From Streptomyces uncialis (lineage in GTDB: Bacteria; Actinomycetota; Actinomycetes; Streptomycetales; Streptomycetaceae), in assembly GCF_001905345.1 (NCBI RefSeq), contig NZ_LFBV01000009.1, positions 1 through 64,000 of the forward strand: a DNA stretch of 64,000 nt, written 5' to 3'. Position 1 is the stretch's first letter. The number at the start of each line of letters is the position of its first letter. Below are positions 63,500 to 64,000 of the stretch, piece by piece. A model generated the notes under the pieces. That model was not told where the DNA came from, did not search any database, and was given only the letters and a program-made list of their open reading frames with translations. The position numbers and the translations under genes were made by a program.

Positions 63500-64000
63500 G
63501 GAAGAGGTCCCCGCGGTCGTCGAGCCGTTCACGCTGGGCCCGACGTGGAAGCGCGGCCCGGACGGGAAGTTCCTGCTGCCGGAGTACACGCTGGGCTGGC
63601 AGGCGCTGGCGTGGACGGCCGAGTACTTGCAGCACTACGCGGGGCGGCCGTGGCGGTACACGCCGGAGCAGGCCCGGCTGACGCTGTGGTGGTATGCGAT
63701 GGACCCGGTGACCAACCGGTTCCTGTGGCGCGACGGGGTCATTCAGCGGCTGAAGGGGCACGGCAAGGATCCGCTGGTGGCGACCTTTTCGGCCTTCGAG
63801 TTCGTCGGGCCGTGCCGCTTCGACCAGGTCGCCGACGAGGGCAACGAGTGGGGTGTGCCGCCGGGGCAGCCGCTCGGGCAGCAGCATCCGGACGCCTGGG
63901 TGCAGATCGCAGCCGTGTCGCAGGACCAGACGCGGAACACCATGACCTTGTTCCCGGGGATGTTCACGAAGCGGGCGATCGAGGAGTACCGGATCGACCT
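63492..64000 (+). CDS. terL: Phage terminase large subunit (partial, runs off the right edge)
   Basis: First 169 codons of the packaging motor ATPase/nuclease. LGWQALAWTAEYLQHYAGRP leads to the ATPase domain with a variant Walker A RLKGHGKDPLVAT, typical of actinophage TerL; WVQIAAVSQDQTRNTM is the next conserved strand. GTG 63492 overlaps terS by eight bases. The Walker B and nuclease parts are outside the window. Confidence 0.88.
   Translation, partial: MAEEEVPAVVEPFTLGPTWKRGPDGKFLLPEYTLGWQALAWTAEYLQHYAGRPWRYTPEQARLTLWWYAMDPVTNRFLWRDGVIQRLKGHGKDPLVATFSAFEFVGPCRFDQVADEGNEWGVPPGQPLGQQHPDAWVQIAAVSQDQTRNTMTLFPGMFTKRAIEEYRID

Larger units (their letters stand above)
33271..64000. mobile_element. 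Prophage (left part; continues beyond the window)
   Basis: From the integrase to the terminase the genes are phage-type: int, ImmA/XRE/Cro immunity block, excisionase-like gene, YqaJ and RecT recombination, a replication initiator with iterons, many tiny genes with coupled starts, tail-fibre-like proteins, HNH nuclease, prim-pol, TerS and TerL. The left boundary is an sdaA 3' end within int. Capsid and main tail genes, lysis genes and the right attachment site must lie beyond 64000. Confidence 0.92.

Noticed and set aside
33271..64000. Element as an integrative conjugative element because of DUF2637/Spd-like and PycTM genes
   Set aside because: No TraB/FtsK-like translocase or Rep/Pra genes are seen, whereas TerS, TerL, tail-fibre-like and HNH genes are present; a phage with plasmid-type cargo fits better.

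Overview
The window is very GC-rich actinobacterial DNA with strong third-position G/C bias, many GTG starts, TetR, WhiB and XRE regulators, lipoproteins with lipoboxes, and an RsbW/RsbU-type signalling repertoire. It looks like a Streptomyces chromosome. From memory, the order glgP, M4 protease, ABC exporter pair, L,D-transpeptidase, enoyl-CoA hydratase, RsbW-like kinase, EF-hand protein, sdaA resembles the SCO5444-SCO5469 part of the S. coelicolor core. That synteny was not checked here.

Positions 1-33270 are host chromosome. At the left edge are etfB (partial) and a divergent TetR gene, with paired operators also in front of an OB-fold/zinc-ribbon protein, followed by glycogen phosphorylase. 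From 4.8 to 7.1 kb lies an XRE regulator with small Streptomyces-type accessory ORFs, one possibly frameshifted. An M4 metalloprotease follows. At 10.2-12.4 kb two cytochrome P450 genes face away from each other, and both lack their N-termini at one shared breakpoint. A TetR/Dabb pair with twin palindromic operators is followed by a 1.2-kb repeat array (13.65-14.85 kb) and a heterodimeric ABC exporter. Next come a lipoprotein L,D-transpeptidase, enoyl-CoA hydratase, an RsbW-like kinase, a polysaccharide-deacetylase-like/YVTN-propeller lipoprotein pair, an EF-hand protein, an F420-type oxidoreductase, a GH25-like lysozyme, an Acg-like nitroreductase, a GAF-PAS-GAF-PP2C phosphatase, a small secreted protein, a VapBC-like toxin-antitoxin pair and a membrane protein.

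Positions 33271-64000 are the left part of a prophage that continues beyond the window. Its tyrosine integrase ends in a peptide that matches the C-terminus of L-serine ammonia-lyase. The phage therefore appears to be integrated in the 3' end of sdaA, with the body of sdaA expected at the far right end. The layout runs: integrase, ImmA-like protease, XRE repressor, divergent Cro-like gene and excisionase-like protein (with 10-bp operator repeats); a chain of overlapping small genes; YqaJ exonuclease and RecT annealase; an orphan C5-cytosine methyltransferase; a replication initiator whose coding sequence carries six 22-bp iterons (probable phage origin); a long run of small cysteine-rich, probably zinc-binding proteins with a WhiB protein; minus-strand moron genes; a divergent two-operator switch; an IS481 remnant; a membrane-protein cassette with a Pycsar-effector-like (PycTM/DUF5706) protein and a DUF2637/Spd-like protein; a tail-fibre-like structural cassette; a methyltransferase; an HNH nuclease; a prim-pol protein; and terminase small and large subunits, the latter cut by the window edge.

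In the phage, most genes overlap by 1-4 bases (ATGA or GTGA), so translation is probably coupled along long transcripts broken by strong hairpin terminators. Several real genes here are shorter than 60 codons.
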